Under the pieces are notes generated by a model. It saw only the letters and a program-made list of their open reading frames with translations, ran no database searches and had not been told where the DNA came from. Shown here piece after piece: positions 13,123 through 28,600 of a stretch of DNA of 64,000 bases. The stretch lies in contig CM022665.1 of assembly GCA_012295275.1 (NCBI GenBank), positions 8,071,976 to 8,135,975 on the forward strand. The letters run 5' to 3'. This stretch comes from Chrysomallon squamiferum. Taxonomy: Eukaryota > Mollusca > Gastropoda > Neomphalida > Peltospiridae. Numbering within the stretch: the first letter of the stretch is position 1; each line of letters opens with the position of its first letter. The translations under genes were made by a program, and so were the position numbers.

Positions 13123-13150
13123 CTACTTCAGTGCAGTGATTGCTGAAAAA

Positions 13151-15510
<2,360 letters not shown>

Positions 15511-15566
15511 TTTGAACAGATAATTTAAATGCGTCATTCTCTCTAACAGGCAGTAGAAGTAATTAA

Positions 15567-15572
15567 AATAAA
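15567..15572 (+). terminator. Candidate polyadenylation signal of the CCDC28-like gene
   Basis: AATAAA 57 bp past the predicted stop. Other AATAAA hexamers follow in the AT-rich flank, so a longer 3' UTR is possible. Confidence 0.4.
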
Positions 15573-15706
15573 CATGGCCCTGCTTAGATCCAGGAAATGC
15601 AAAATAATTAAAGAACATCTGTCATAAAAAATAATAATTGTGTTGTTTAGAACAAAATTGCAATTTTTACTTTGCTATGTATTGGGACTGACCAGTTAGA
15701 TTGTGT

Positions 15707-15745
15707 AATACCACCAAGAAGTGGTGTATTCCACTGAAACAGTGG
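15707..15745 (+). other. Two adjacent small hairpins in the CCDC28-like 3' flank
   Basis: 15707-15730 is an imperfect stem (aataccac ... gtggtgtatt) with a 6-base loop. Directly after it, 15731-15745 is a perfect 6-bp stem with a 3-base loop (CCACTG aaa CAGTGG). Seen directly; function unknown. Confidence 0.4.
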
Positions 15746-18700
15746 GTGTTCATTGAACAGGATAATTATATTTAACACTTGCCAGATGCTTATTTATTAA
15801 ATGGCCTTTGTTTTCAATTGAAATGGTACCCACAAAGTCTCCCTGCCTATCTGGTCTTTGAGCATAAAAAGCCAGAGATTGGAAATTGTTAGGGGAACAG
15901 TTGGAATCACAGGAAACCTGCATTTTTACTCATGGTTTGTTTAATCTTGATGTTTTTGATGTTGCAAAATATATTATTTTTAATATGGTAGTATACCAGT
16001 ATTTTTAAAGTGTCTTTGGTAATCTGGCTAAGTAAATTGTAGGTTTTACTTTTACAATATAATGAGTCCAAGTAGGTATGTGTGGATTTAATATTAATAG
16101 ATATATATACTGTTAATTAAATGTTGTGACTGTAATACTTAGTCAGTACTAGCACTAATTTGATTCATAGGTGTATTGTGTTTCATTTGGTTACAAGTGA
16201 ACTACAAGTTTCTGTCTCTGTTGCCAGGGTGACTGAATTTGGTGTTCAGTTACTGGTATATTCTAGGATCTCTATGACAGCTGCCTATTTACAATATGAA
16301 ATAAACAATCGGTAACATAATGTCATTTAATAAAATTCCATTTTTAGAAAAACCTTAACTGTGAAAACAGACAAGCTCTGCAGTGTGTTGGAACTAACCT
16401 ATATGATAGTGCAAAGAAGTGATGTTACATTAAAAACCAATAGAACAGGTTTTTTTTTTTTCTGTGAGGTTAAAATATCAATGTGTAAGTTCATAAATTA
16501 TTGAACAAAATGTTAATTGGTCATATCAGAATGTATGTTTATTTACAAAGAAGAAAATCCGGTGGTTGGAACAGACACTGTCCACATTGCTCAGGATCTG
16601 TGAGACAGATATTAATTTTGTGTGATAGAGGTTGCATGGTTAGAACTAGAGTTTTATTTTTTAAATGCAGAATTTATATCAGTTTATTTGTTGTTTGTCT
16701 ACACCAGTGTTTATTACATCAGTCCCTCTGACTGAAACAAATTTTATTTATGAAAGTGTCGAGAGTTAAACCATATATTCAGTGCCAACTTAAATATGAC
16801 TTAATATATATTTCTCAGCTGGCCAAAGTGTTTTGATTGTTATACATATCCCACCTGTTATCAGTGTTAATACTGAGCCACAAAGGATACATTTTTTTTA
16901 ATTCTTTGTTTATTTAGAAAGGCTAAAGTTTTTAAAAATAACAAGCAGTGAATTTAAAATTAATGTTATTTTTATTTAATTTGTTATTATCAAGGTAATA
17001 AGGTGTAATACTTTGAAAGGTTCTTTTTTTTTTTGAAAGAAGCATAACATATACATTTTGTTTCTTTATAATGAACATTTGCAGAATGATGTAGAATTAT
17101 AGATAAAAATTGGTTTTCTTTTATTCAATAAATTTATTTTTAATTTTTATAATTTAATTGAGCTATGGTTTCTTGATAATGAGATTACAGCTGGAAAAGA
17201 TATTACAGTTAAATTACACATGTTGATTTAGTTTACTGATTGAATGTAAAACAAATACGGTAAGTTCTTTAATGCTGCTGAGATAAGATATAGTAAGAAC
17301 TTCTCAAAGTACTGGTCATTTTCATGACAGTATTTTTTACAAAATCATCTCAGAGACCCCTCAACAAAAACCATTGATAGTATACTTTGTAAACAGTGGG
17401 GAATAATTACTTACATATTTAAAATGCTAAACTATACAACCTACAATATTTCTTAGTATAGTTTATATATCATTGTTTTATCACTAATCTGTACAGTTAT
17501 AACTTCTGTCTCTGGCTTACAGAGAATCCAGCTTGAGTGCTGTTTTTTCCACATACATATCAGACTATATTCTGCATTATAAATATTTATTCTAGTTGGT
17601 TATAATTCTGAATTTATAATTGTGCATTTTATACATTATAGCTGCAAACAGCTATTTTATATATTATAGTCTGATGAAATCTGCTGACTTTTTTTTTTTG
17701 TTAGACTCCATTCAAAATAATGTTAAAAAACAACTTTGAAGCAGATTTTTTTAAAGACTAAATAGCATATTTCAGTATATCATACCATTCCATTGTCTTT
17801 CAAGTAACCAACTTGAAATATAACATTTATTTATAATTATGTACACGGAAGTTTTTTCTGTAAAATGATATGAATCTTATCAATGAAAAAAATGGTTATC
17901 TCTCATTACAATATATCATTCATTAAGCAAATGCCTAATCAGTTAACAAGAGCTTTACAAGATACACATTTATATTGTTTCTTGCGTGCTCATGACAGAT
18001 AAATTTATGATAAATATAGCAGGTATACCTTAAAAGAAACGGCACCATGACAAATTGCATTAAAATACAGGTATTTAATATCTCAGTAGCTTATATAATT
18101 AGTGTTTGGTTTTCCTTTTGTAACAATAGAATAACTGTGATAGTATAGTTATAAAAGTACATCAGTTATTTACTTTATTATTAAATATTTTAGAGTAAAT
18201 CAAAGATATCATTACTCAAACCAGCTAATAACAATCAAAAGGATGCTGTTGTTTTAAACAGCATAGTAACTTAGGTTTCAGTAATTTATTGTTTCTCACA
18301 TAGCATTGCACATATTGTTACTGTTTTTGTAGCCATGCACAAATTGTTACTATAGTTTATTTTATTTTTGAGGGGGGAGGGAATGTTTTGTTTTATTGAT
18401 ATGTAACTAGCAATAATTTTATTTTTTCTCTGTAATTATAAGCTCATATTTCTTTTATGCTATTGTAATTTGATGAATTGGAAAAATTACTTTGTTTTTT
18501 GTATAGACAGGCTTAAAATATATTTTGTTAATTGCATTTAATTTATGCTTGTTATTTAAATTGTGTGAAAGGTTAAATTCTGTAGTGGATTGTTCAGGTA
18601 TTTTATTTATTGTTATCTTTACCATTTTGCTTTATTATTTTCTTGTCACATTTATATTTATTTAAGGTGATAAAATATTCATTTGCTTGAAATTGATTTG

Positions 18701-20690
18701 TGTTTTTTTTACTTTTATATATATATATATAGGGCGATGTTAAAGATTAAAAAACTAAAACAAGAAAACAAATAAATAAAATTTAGTAGGAAAGTATCAA
18801 TAATATCAATATAAATATATAATATGTATATTTTTGGTGGCAGTAATTGAATTTCATAGTTCATGCACTAGCAAATTAAAATGGATTAATAACACTGATG
18901 GAACAAAATGTTTTAAAATATTTACACAGGTGAAAGGAAAAGAAAAGGAAGATACTATCAATTACAGGTTTATAGTTTTCTAATCTTTTTAATTAAACAT
19001 TCTCTAGTATTCAAAGAGATGGTAAAAAAGTTAACTTTTGTTTAAATAAAGGAAGATTCCAGTGTGATCTTCTGATATGTGTTGACCATCCAGTAAAATA
19101 AATTAGAATTTAAACTACCTGTGTACTTAGGGCAGATAGCTTAGAGGGAACATTGTCTATAGATAAACCAGATTTGTGACATACCTGTCACACAGAAGTG
19201 AAAACATTTGAGGTTTGAAAATAGTTTTAAGATGTTTTTAAGAAACAGAAACAATTAAAAACAAAATTCATGTTTATATACTGACTCAGTCTACATCATT
19301 AAATGATTGCCACATTCACAGTAACTCGGTATACACAGGATGGCCCGGGATTAACTAATGTAGTGAAGTAACTAGAACATCACAGCCTGAAGTGGCCAGG
19401 TCATGATCAGTGAAGACAATCAACAACAACTTGCATCCTTCTTCACTTAAAAGATAATGCTTAGCCCTTGATTAATGTTTGCTAAATTTAAAGTTTTATG
19501 TTCATTTATTATAAAATTAGAGATTAATGACTGTATAGAAAACTGTGGGCCACATTGTGTCGGTCTCGTGTGTGTGTAAAAAAACCCAATAAAACACCTT
19601 TAAATGTATTTTAATTTTTTTATTATATAATATTATCATGTAACTAACAAAAATGCAGAAATCTTACAAACATTTAAAAAAAAATGAAAAGGTTTTTACA
19701 ATACTAGTTTTACAGAGTAACTGCCTTATATACATGTTGTAAAAATCATCCAACAGGAAAATAAGACATAAGTTATAATGAACTGCTATTTTTTTAATAA
19801 ATATTTTGTTCTCAGATTTCTTAGTTAATAAACTAATTAAAATATAACTTCATATAAAATAAACGCGAATGGTAAAAAAAAAATATAATAATAAAAAAAA
19901 TTATAATTTGACTTGGAGAGAATTAAAAGGTGAAATGCACCAAAGGTGTGTATTTTGCTGAATTTTTTTTTTTTTTTTTTTTAAACACAAAATATGATGT
20001 AAAACAATGTTTGTTCAAAATCTAAAATTATGGATCATATTAATTAAATGCTGAAATGTGAGGTATTTCTGTGCTTGAGGTCTTTTCCACTTTTAATCCA
20101 GAATTCTAAATGCTTTGAAATAATTTAAAGAAACAAAAAAGGTATTTCAATTACAGAAAAATATGTTGTCAAAGACTGCTGCTTATGTTCTTCATAAAAT
20201 TGTGTTTTCAGTGTAAATAACTATTTTTGTTCATATTCCCAAATATAAAACATTAATGCTATCAGTCTATGAAGTTGGAAAATATAAAAATACATCACAA
20301 AACAGATATTTTTGTTACAAAATGAAATGAATAACAAACTTTCAAAAGTACATATGGTCTGAAAAATGAAATAAAATTATTTACAGATAATGAAAAATAA
20401 TGAAAATTTCTGAAATTATTACAAATTATATATAAAAATAATGAAATGGTTGTGAAATGTTCTATTTATCTGGACTGTTATAATAATCACTAATTTTTTA
20501 TAAATAATTTTTTATTTAACCTCATAGTATAAATGACTATTGCAAATTTGTATGAAATATATACGATTTATTTGACATATGATCAACACTCAGTGCTGAC
20601 TTACCACAAAAAAACAACAAAAAAACCCACAAAAATAATGGGCATTCAAAACTGTGTTTGTTTAGAAAATTGTATGTGTGTGTGTAAGTG

Positions 20691-20726
<36 letters not shown>

Positions 20727-22304
20727 ATTTAATAGATGGAAAATACCAGAATCTTTAACTTCTTAACTTAAGAAAAAACAATACTGGCTAGTTTCAAAAT
20801 AATAAAGGATTTTTTTAACCCATGTTTTAATTTATTTATTTATTTATTTATTTATTCATTCATTCATTCATTTATTTATTTTGTAAATGTTTACCGATGA
20901 AACATTTCTCCAACTATTTGTGCAAATTTTAATATCAAAATAAACATTAAAAGTCATAATAAATTAAAGGAATGTGGCATTGATGTGGCTTATATATACC
21001 AGGTATCGGTATGGTGCTAAATAATAAAAAACGAGAATGCACTTTTTAGATTTGGGGGCCCAATGTTCTCAGATTACAAAAGCCTCAATTGTAATTTTAT
21101 AGTTTTAAAAAGTCAAATGTATATTTCACAAAAATCAAGTTAACATTACCGTTGATTTATTAATTTACAAAAAAGAAGTGAAAAAAGAATTGTTAGTTTG
21201 TTATTGGTAGCTGATTATCACAGAAAAGCATTCTAAACAAAAACGTAAGTATAACAGTAGTGGAAAACACATCCATCATCTCATTCAGCAGAAGGAGACA
21301 CATAATAACAAACAGAAACATTTTAAAATGGTCATGTAGGAATCCTAGGATCGTCTTAATATAAGCAAATCCCTTTTCAGAATTCCTGAATCCAGCCATG
21401 AATACAAAACATTTAATATAAATTTCTTTCAAATGAAATGTTCATTCATTTTTTGGTTTTTCAAAATGCAGCAGGAAAAGCAATATTTACTTATAAAGCA
21501 GATGGCATGGGGTTTTGCCTCTGGGTTTATGTGGCTCAATACAATTTTAAAAAGAACTCTTCACAAAATTAAAGATACCCTTTGTATATTTGAAATAAAA
21601 TCTTACATTAACTGTTCAATATGTTCAACCTTTTAATCAAAACCTTCAGGAAACAAAATGAAATTATTGCTATCCACAATATATATGGTCTTAGATCAGT
21701 ACATTTATATTTTTGATTAATTTAGTCCTCCTACAAAACAATTTTGCAAGTGATATATTTTTTTTCAGTAGTGATCATTTAATGTTATTCAGTCTAATTC
21801 AATAAAAGGATGACACTGTAATTTATACATCATATTTACATTCAGTATATGTTAACCATTGTCAAAAAACCCCACCAATAGTTGCTTCACTGATATCACA
21901 AAATCAGTAATTAGTATATTTAATATATTTGATTATGTTCTTTTTGTCACTTTTTTACACCACAGATTTCATTAACACAAATGGTATTTCATTTCTGACA
22001 TGATGTATCCTGTATCATATTAATATTTATTTACATTTACTTAATAACATTGGTATACTAGATGAACCTGTATGCTCTGGTTCACATATATAACAAAATG
22101 TTAGTAATGTTGTTCAAAATGGATAGGACATTTCTTTAATAATTAATGATTTCCTTGCTTGAAATCAACCATGTATCACAGGTCATGAGATTCAGCTGAA
22201 TGATACATTACATGCTTGATTGATAATAGTTCTTTAGCAATAAATGTTTTCTACTAGTAACAACAACAGTGCAATTCTAAAAGTACTGAAGGATTAACAT
22301 CATA

Positions 22305-22310
22305 TTTATT
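22305..22310 (-). terminator. Candidate polyadenylation signal of CEP97
   Basis: TTTATT on the plus strand, i.e. AATAAA for the minus-strand gene, 336 bp past its stop. Other copies lie further down, so this is only the nearest good candidate. Confidence 0.35.
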
Positions 22311-22645
22311 CTGCTGTCAGGGAAAAAAAAAAAAAAAAAATGACCATCACTTATCAAGTCTTTTTGCTTCTGTTAATGATGTTCCTGATGTAAGCTAAAA
22401 TTACAGAGAGATCTATATATGTACTGAATATGAATAATATGTTCTAAATCTCAGGCTTATGATTGATATACAACACTAGGAAACATAACAGACACAAGAC
22501 TTCTGTACATAAACATAGCTGTATACAGACTAGAACAAAAAAATTAATGGTATTAGTGCTGGGAAACTGGTACATATAGATGGTTGATTTAAATATGTGT
22601 CAGCCTTCCATGATTTTGGAATGCATAAAACATCTGTGGTTGTTT

Positions 22646-25600
22646 CTAAGAAGGTGAAGTCTTTGATTTCTGAAGGTGTGAGGCTGAAATCACAGGCTGA
22701 TGTGTGGCTGGACTAGGACTTGGTGTTCTTGATCTCAATCTGCGTTGAGATTTGGTCAGAGTCTCCTGAAAACAATCAGTCAATGGTGTTAGCATTAAAT
22801 TGTATACAAGTTTATTTATCATAATAAGTGTATATAGGGAAATCAAAGTCAACTTCTGTTTTCTCAGATAAATTTTATCTAATAAAACCTGACAGTCCTA
22901 TTAAATTTATAATTTGTCATTATGTAATAATCATTAACAACACAAAATTATAAATGCTTCTTTTGAAATATTTAATCGCACACAACACACATACACACAT
23001 GCACACGCAAATGCACACTCACTAATCCTTAGCTGATGGTAAAGCCTAAAACAATCTAAAATGGTATTCTTTATGCTCCTGAAAATTATTTTAATGATAT
23101 GGATTTTAATATATGATATTTTTGCATGCTAAGGATATTATTCGAAAAATAAGGAAAAATGAATTAAAGCAGCAAAGCAGTAGTATTTATGTAAAATGTA
23201 TTTATCTAAAGTTTATCTGTGATGGTTGAAATGAAATAGTCTAAAATGTTTTCATATACTTCCACATGATTATATATTTGAACAACAGACTAATCTTTTC
23301 TAATAATTACGTATTATAATAAACATGATACATACTGACTGTCAGTTACCTTTTAGTTATATCATTTTTAAACATAGAGAAAACGTACATGCTTATGAAT
23401 CATCTGCCCTAGTTTTAGTGCACTGATCATTTTAAAATATATTTATTTATTTATCTATGATCGGAATAAATATAAAATAATCATTTGGAAGCATACATAT
23501 TTAGACTTTGTATGGCCATGTAAAGTTAATACTAGGGTATTTTATAAATATTTGTATAACATATTTGTATAAAACATTTTTATATTATTTCATATGTACA
23601 GCCACACACACACAAACTTCATATGCATGAAAACACCCACACACACACACACACATAACTGAATGAATAATGTTTATAAAATCAAGAAAGCAAGTGATAC
23701 ACTGTTTATTAGCCAGTAAGATAATATATTAATAAATATATTTTTCTTATTACAAACGTTACCCATGCATCTAAAAATAAAATGCCTTGTAGGAAGCACA
23801 TGCTGCAGATTATTAAATAAACTGTTCTTTTTTTCAAAAGTTACTTTACATAAATTTATTAGTTACCGTGTCTGAAAATAAACCAAATGCAAAACAATCA
23901 TCTCAGTGCAACATTACATATAAAACACTGGATTCACCATAAACTACTATGTTTTTATCAAACTTGTGAAGAAATCTTATTTAATATTAAGACATTTTAT
24001 CAAAGGAATTATCTAGACATTATTTTATTATCGTAGACTAATGAAATTGCCATAGCTTTTCTAGAACTAATAAAATGAATAAAATGGTATTCTAAAAATA
24101 GCACTATCAAAACCAACTAAACAGAAGATTCATAAAATGGTGAATTATGCTAGAAAGCAAAATTGAAAAAATGCTAAATGTAACTACCATCTAAAAGATT
24201 TAAATATATCAATAAATACCTGTCATGAGATTTTAATCCTGAAGAATGGGGAAGCAGAAACATTAAAAATTTAATTTAAACACTTTCTGTACTATTTCAA
24301 CATTTGCTAAGATTTTTTTTTTTATTATTATTTCCCACATCCACAATTATCTCAGCCACATATTTTAATTACTAACTGAAAAAAAAGAAAAAAAAAGAGG
24401 AAAATATGTCTTCTGTTTTAAGACAGTTAAGCATTCAAAGCAAAATAAACATTTCTTATCATTTTATTAAAACTATAATGCTTGAAAGAAAAAGACGTTA
24501 ATTTTATTCAAGTAGTGATTAAAACTTTAAATGTTTTGTTTTAATTTTTACCTGACTGGGAGCTGCATGACTGCAGTGTTCTTCTCCTTTTAACAGTTCC
24601 TGTAATCCAGATAACATTATATTATTATATTTTGTTAGATAACATGTAATCAGAATAAAATTTGTGTACTGAATTAAATAATTTGTACTTCATTAAACAA
24701 TACAGGATGAGTTGAAAGTAGCATCCAATTTCATTTGTTAGATTCTTCTGGGATGTTATGTGGTTAATGATTGTCTTCCAGATTACTTATTTTTGTAATT
24801 TATTTATTTTTGATCTGTTCTGCAGGTTACCCCTTTGAGTTTGGAAAGTTACTGATTTGCCCTGTATTTATTAGTAACTGTATCTGAAATTATGATATTT
24901 AAAATATATGCAGTTTGATTCAGAATCTGAAAACTATTTTTGAATTCCACAATTTAAAAGCAGCTTTTCTTTACACATCTGTGTGAAATATTGATATAGA
25001 TCATCATGGAAACATAATTTCAAATGAGATAACAGAAAATGTTTTGTCAGGAAACAATTAAGACTGTAATTATAAATGTAACGTCAATCTTTTAGTGTAA
25101 CACATACATCAGAGGGAGATGTTCCCAGCTTATTATCTTGGTGTTTTGAGGGCAACAGGCCATGAAATGAGGCATGGCGTCGCACACTGGTACTTGATTT
25201 CTTGAAAGCTCCACCTTCCATGATGATAGGACTGTGTGTTGGGCGGCCTTCAAGATCTGTGACAATATTTGGTACAACAGCACCTCCAGATGGTGTTCTA
25301 CAAAAAAATAAAATACAAAAAGTTAAAAACAGTTATAGTCTTTTTTTTAAACACATATTTCATTTATTTGGAATAGTCGCTTTTCTGATATATTTAGCAT
25401 CTTCTATTTTAATTTGATTAAAAAAACACTGGTGAAAAAAAATTAAACAAACTGTAAATGAGAACTTGAACTGTACCTCCGATGTGTTCGTCTTGTTCTT
25501 GAAGACCGACCTTCATCAGAATGGCTACCTGATGAACCATCAGAACGAGATGGGGCTCTTGGTGGAACTCCACTAATTTCTGAAGACTGATCACCATCAC

Positions 25601-28600
25601 TATCACTAATACGACGTTCTCTAGAAGAATTCTTCTCATCATCAGATGGCAGTTTTGAAAATTTATCACCTGATAAATTTTTCTTTCTCTTGCCTTCTCG
25701 CAATGTTTTTTCTTGTGATTTTGTGAAAGCCTCAAGCTTCTGAAGAAGTTTGCTTCCCAAGCTGCGAGATTCTTGCCTTGAACTGCTGGAAACTGCAAGA
25801 GGTATATCACCTTCAGAACCAGAGGAATGGTGTCTGCGAGATGATCGTACTGATTCTGATGATCCATCATCTAAAACCACATTAGGAACAGGTAGTTGTC
25901 TATGTTTTGGCATTTGACTTGACACATTATCTGAGGCACTGAAAGAACTGGATTTTTTAATATTTTGTAATCTTTGTTCTATTGCATCAGCAACATTTAT
26001 TCTCTTTCTTTCACCAATCGTAGAAGACTCCATGTCAAAAGAATCAGGCACCATTGGACTGCTAGGACGACTCCCAGATGAATGTCTTTTCCGACCATCA
26101 AGCACAGGTTTACTTGCACCTGAATTTTCAGTCTCTTTTATAATGCAAGGTTCCATTGTTGAAGTATTGTCATCAAATCGAATGTTAAGTTCCTTGCTTC
26201 TTCTTCTTTGGTACCCATGAAGTCTGCCATCACGGTGAGATTCACTGCCTGAACCATCAGATCCTTTCCCAGAAGAATCTTTTGTCTCTGATCCTGGACT
26301 TCTACTTAGCTGGTTTTGACTTTCTCTGCAGACAGTATTATCCACATCACCTGCCTCATTAATTTTTTCAGAACTTCCACTCTGACGGTCTTTACTCCGA
26401 CTTCTTTTGCTTGCTTTTTCTCGAGATTCTTTCAATCTTGTAGTAGTTTGTTCAACAACTTTTGCAGTGATGTTCTGCAAGTTGTTTTGGAAAAATGAAC
26501 TCTGTTCTAGAGTGTAAGTCTCTGACATGCCAACAAAAGTTCTTTTAGGTTCTTCTGTGTTCAATGAACCCTGTTTCTCCCCAGCACCTGAAGAATTAAT
26601 TGAGGAATCACTGATGCTTGCATTGCTGGTTGTTTTAATAGGTGAACATGACACACTGGACTGAGATGAAGATGATGGTATCTGATGACTGTCAGAGGCA
26701 GTGTTTGTCATAATAGTTTCACTCTTTGAAGAAATCTGATTTTCACACTGATACCCTCGGTTTCCCCTGTGAAAGTGTAACTTTGGATGCACAATGGTTG
26801 CTTCGGCAGCCTCTGGGTCTGCTTTGGCAGATTTAGGTCTATAATGTTCAGATGATGCTGTGACTGTAACAATGTTAGTGTTTTCTGATCTTGATCTTGA
26901 CTTCTGTTTTTCAGATCGTGGAGATTTTACACGGCGAGTTTTTCGATTCTCTCGTTTTCTGTGCTGTTTTCTGTCTGTGGTTTCTGTTGAGTCATGATCT
27001 TTGTCGCTGTCATCTGGCAGATCACTGTCACTGCTGGGTGCTGGACGCATTTGAGAAACAGATCCCACCTTGGCTAGTTTGGCCATGATAATATTAGATT
27101 CATATGACTCACCCAAAGCTGACAGTGCTTTAATGTAAAACCTTCAAAAAATTTAAAATAATAAAATAATAATAATAATAACAATGGTAACAATAAAAAA
27201 TAATTTTAAAAATAAATAAATAATAATAATAATAATAATACATGGAAAAAACAGCATTATAAAATACTGACCACAGAAATGGCATTTTTGTTCTTTTTTG
27301 TTCAAAAACATATTTTCAATATGATTATTATAAACACTAATTTGCCTTATATATTAAATTTTAAATAAATATTATACAAAAAAAAATGTGTTTATGAAAA
27401 CTTTAAGAAGACTAGAAAATGTCTGTAGCACATACTTGTAAGTAGTCTGTGAGTCTAATCCAATGGCAGCTACAGACAGTTGGTTATTGGGTACCAACGC
27501 TTTGCACTGATCATTAATATAAACACGGTAACCTGGGAGGAAAAAAATTAATTAAAATTAAATGCATACAGATATATTCATAATAAATTAGTTTTAAACT
27601 TGTGCCCTCAACCTACTGTGAGGACTTATTGTCTGAAATTGTCCAAACAAGAATAAATATTGTTTTCAACTTTTCAGAAATAATTTGCTCATGTGATATA
27701 ATATTTATTGTAACATACTATACTCAGTATAAAATAAATGGATCATTATTCAACTTAAGAACAAATTAAAACAGATTTTCTCTCTCTTGTTTTTTTTTTT
27801 TTAATTTTATTTAGTATCAGATTATTTCTAAATTCCCTCAAATATTTGGTTTCAGACTTTAATTTCAGTACTTAAAATATATAAATATAAAAATAATAAC
27901 TAATAATAAATACCAATAATACTGCTCTGTGCATCTCTTCCTTTCTCATCAAGAAGTTTTGAAGACATCCACTTCAGTATTACAGAGTTTTCTCCCTTAT
28001 GCTGCAGTTTCAGAGAACGTGGTGGGGTGGCAACACCAAACTGAGGAATCTGACTGAAATACGTCTCTTCTTCCTCAGAAGGGTATGGGGAAAGGGAATG
28101 AGGAACAATACCTGTTATAAAGAAAAAACATTTAAAACTAAACTTTTGAAACGGACAAGAACATATTTTTAATATTTCTTTCCAACTGTAAGAAATTCAA
28201 AATTATTTTTAGAATTAAAATGTGCACAGAATAATATATAATTATTTTGATCATCAGCAGTGACTAATAATAAAGATGCCTGTCACATTCTCTGCAACAA
28301 GCAATGTAACTGACAAAATGTCAAACTAATTCTTCATTCTTCTTGTTGCTGTCATATAATAATAAATATTTGATCTAAAAATTAATAAAAATATATGGTG
28401 AAAGAAATAATCCATTTATTTAACTACATAGCCAAAGAGCATTCTCAAGATGTTTATGTGTAAGAAAATAAAAAAAATTCTGCTTACTCCATCTGCCAGA
28501 GTTCAGAGAACCTAGATGACTAGGCACGTCATATTCCTCATCAAAGTTACATGTTATTCGCAGAGAATCAGAAACATCTGAAACTAGAAAATAAATATTT

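Larger units (their letters stand above)
15511..22645. other. Convergent 7-kb stretch without recognised genes
   Basis: 3' flank of the CCDC28-like gene on the left and of CEP97 on the right. I find no splice-flanked conserved coding segment. It contains two adjacent small hairpins (15707-15745), many A/T runs (A near 20695-20724, T near 19964-19982), a TTTA/TTCA repeat near 20830-20880 and scattered AATAAA signals. Open frames at 16501, 21193 and 21433 have low-complexity, family-less translations. Long 3' UTRs are a plausible use for part of it. Confidence 0.45.

Noticed and set aside
18930-18967. Exon-like segment flanked by an acceptor and a GT after the CCDC28 gene
   Set aside because: Joining it to the CCDC28 frame gives an immediate stop and no family sequence.
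25418-25870. 150-aa open frame overlapping CEP97 exon 21 in another frame
   Set aside because: Shadow of the real coding exon; the CEP97 frame is fixed by exon phases on both sides.
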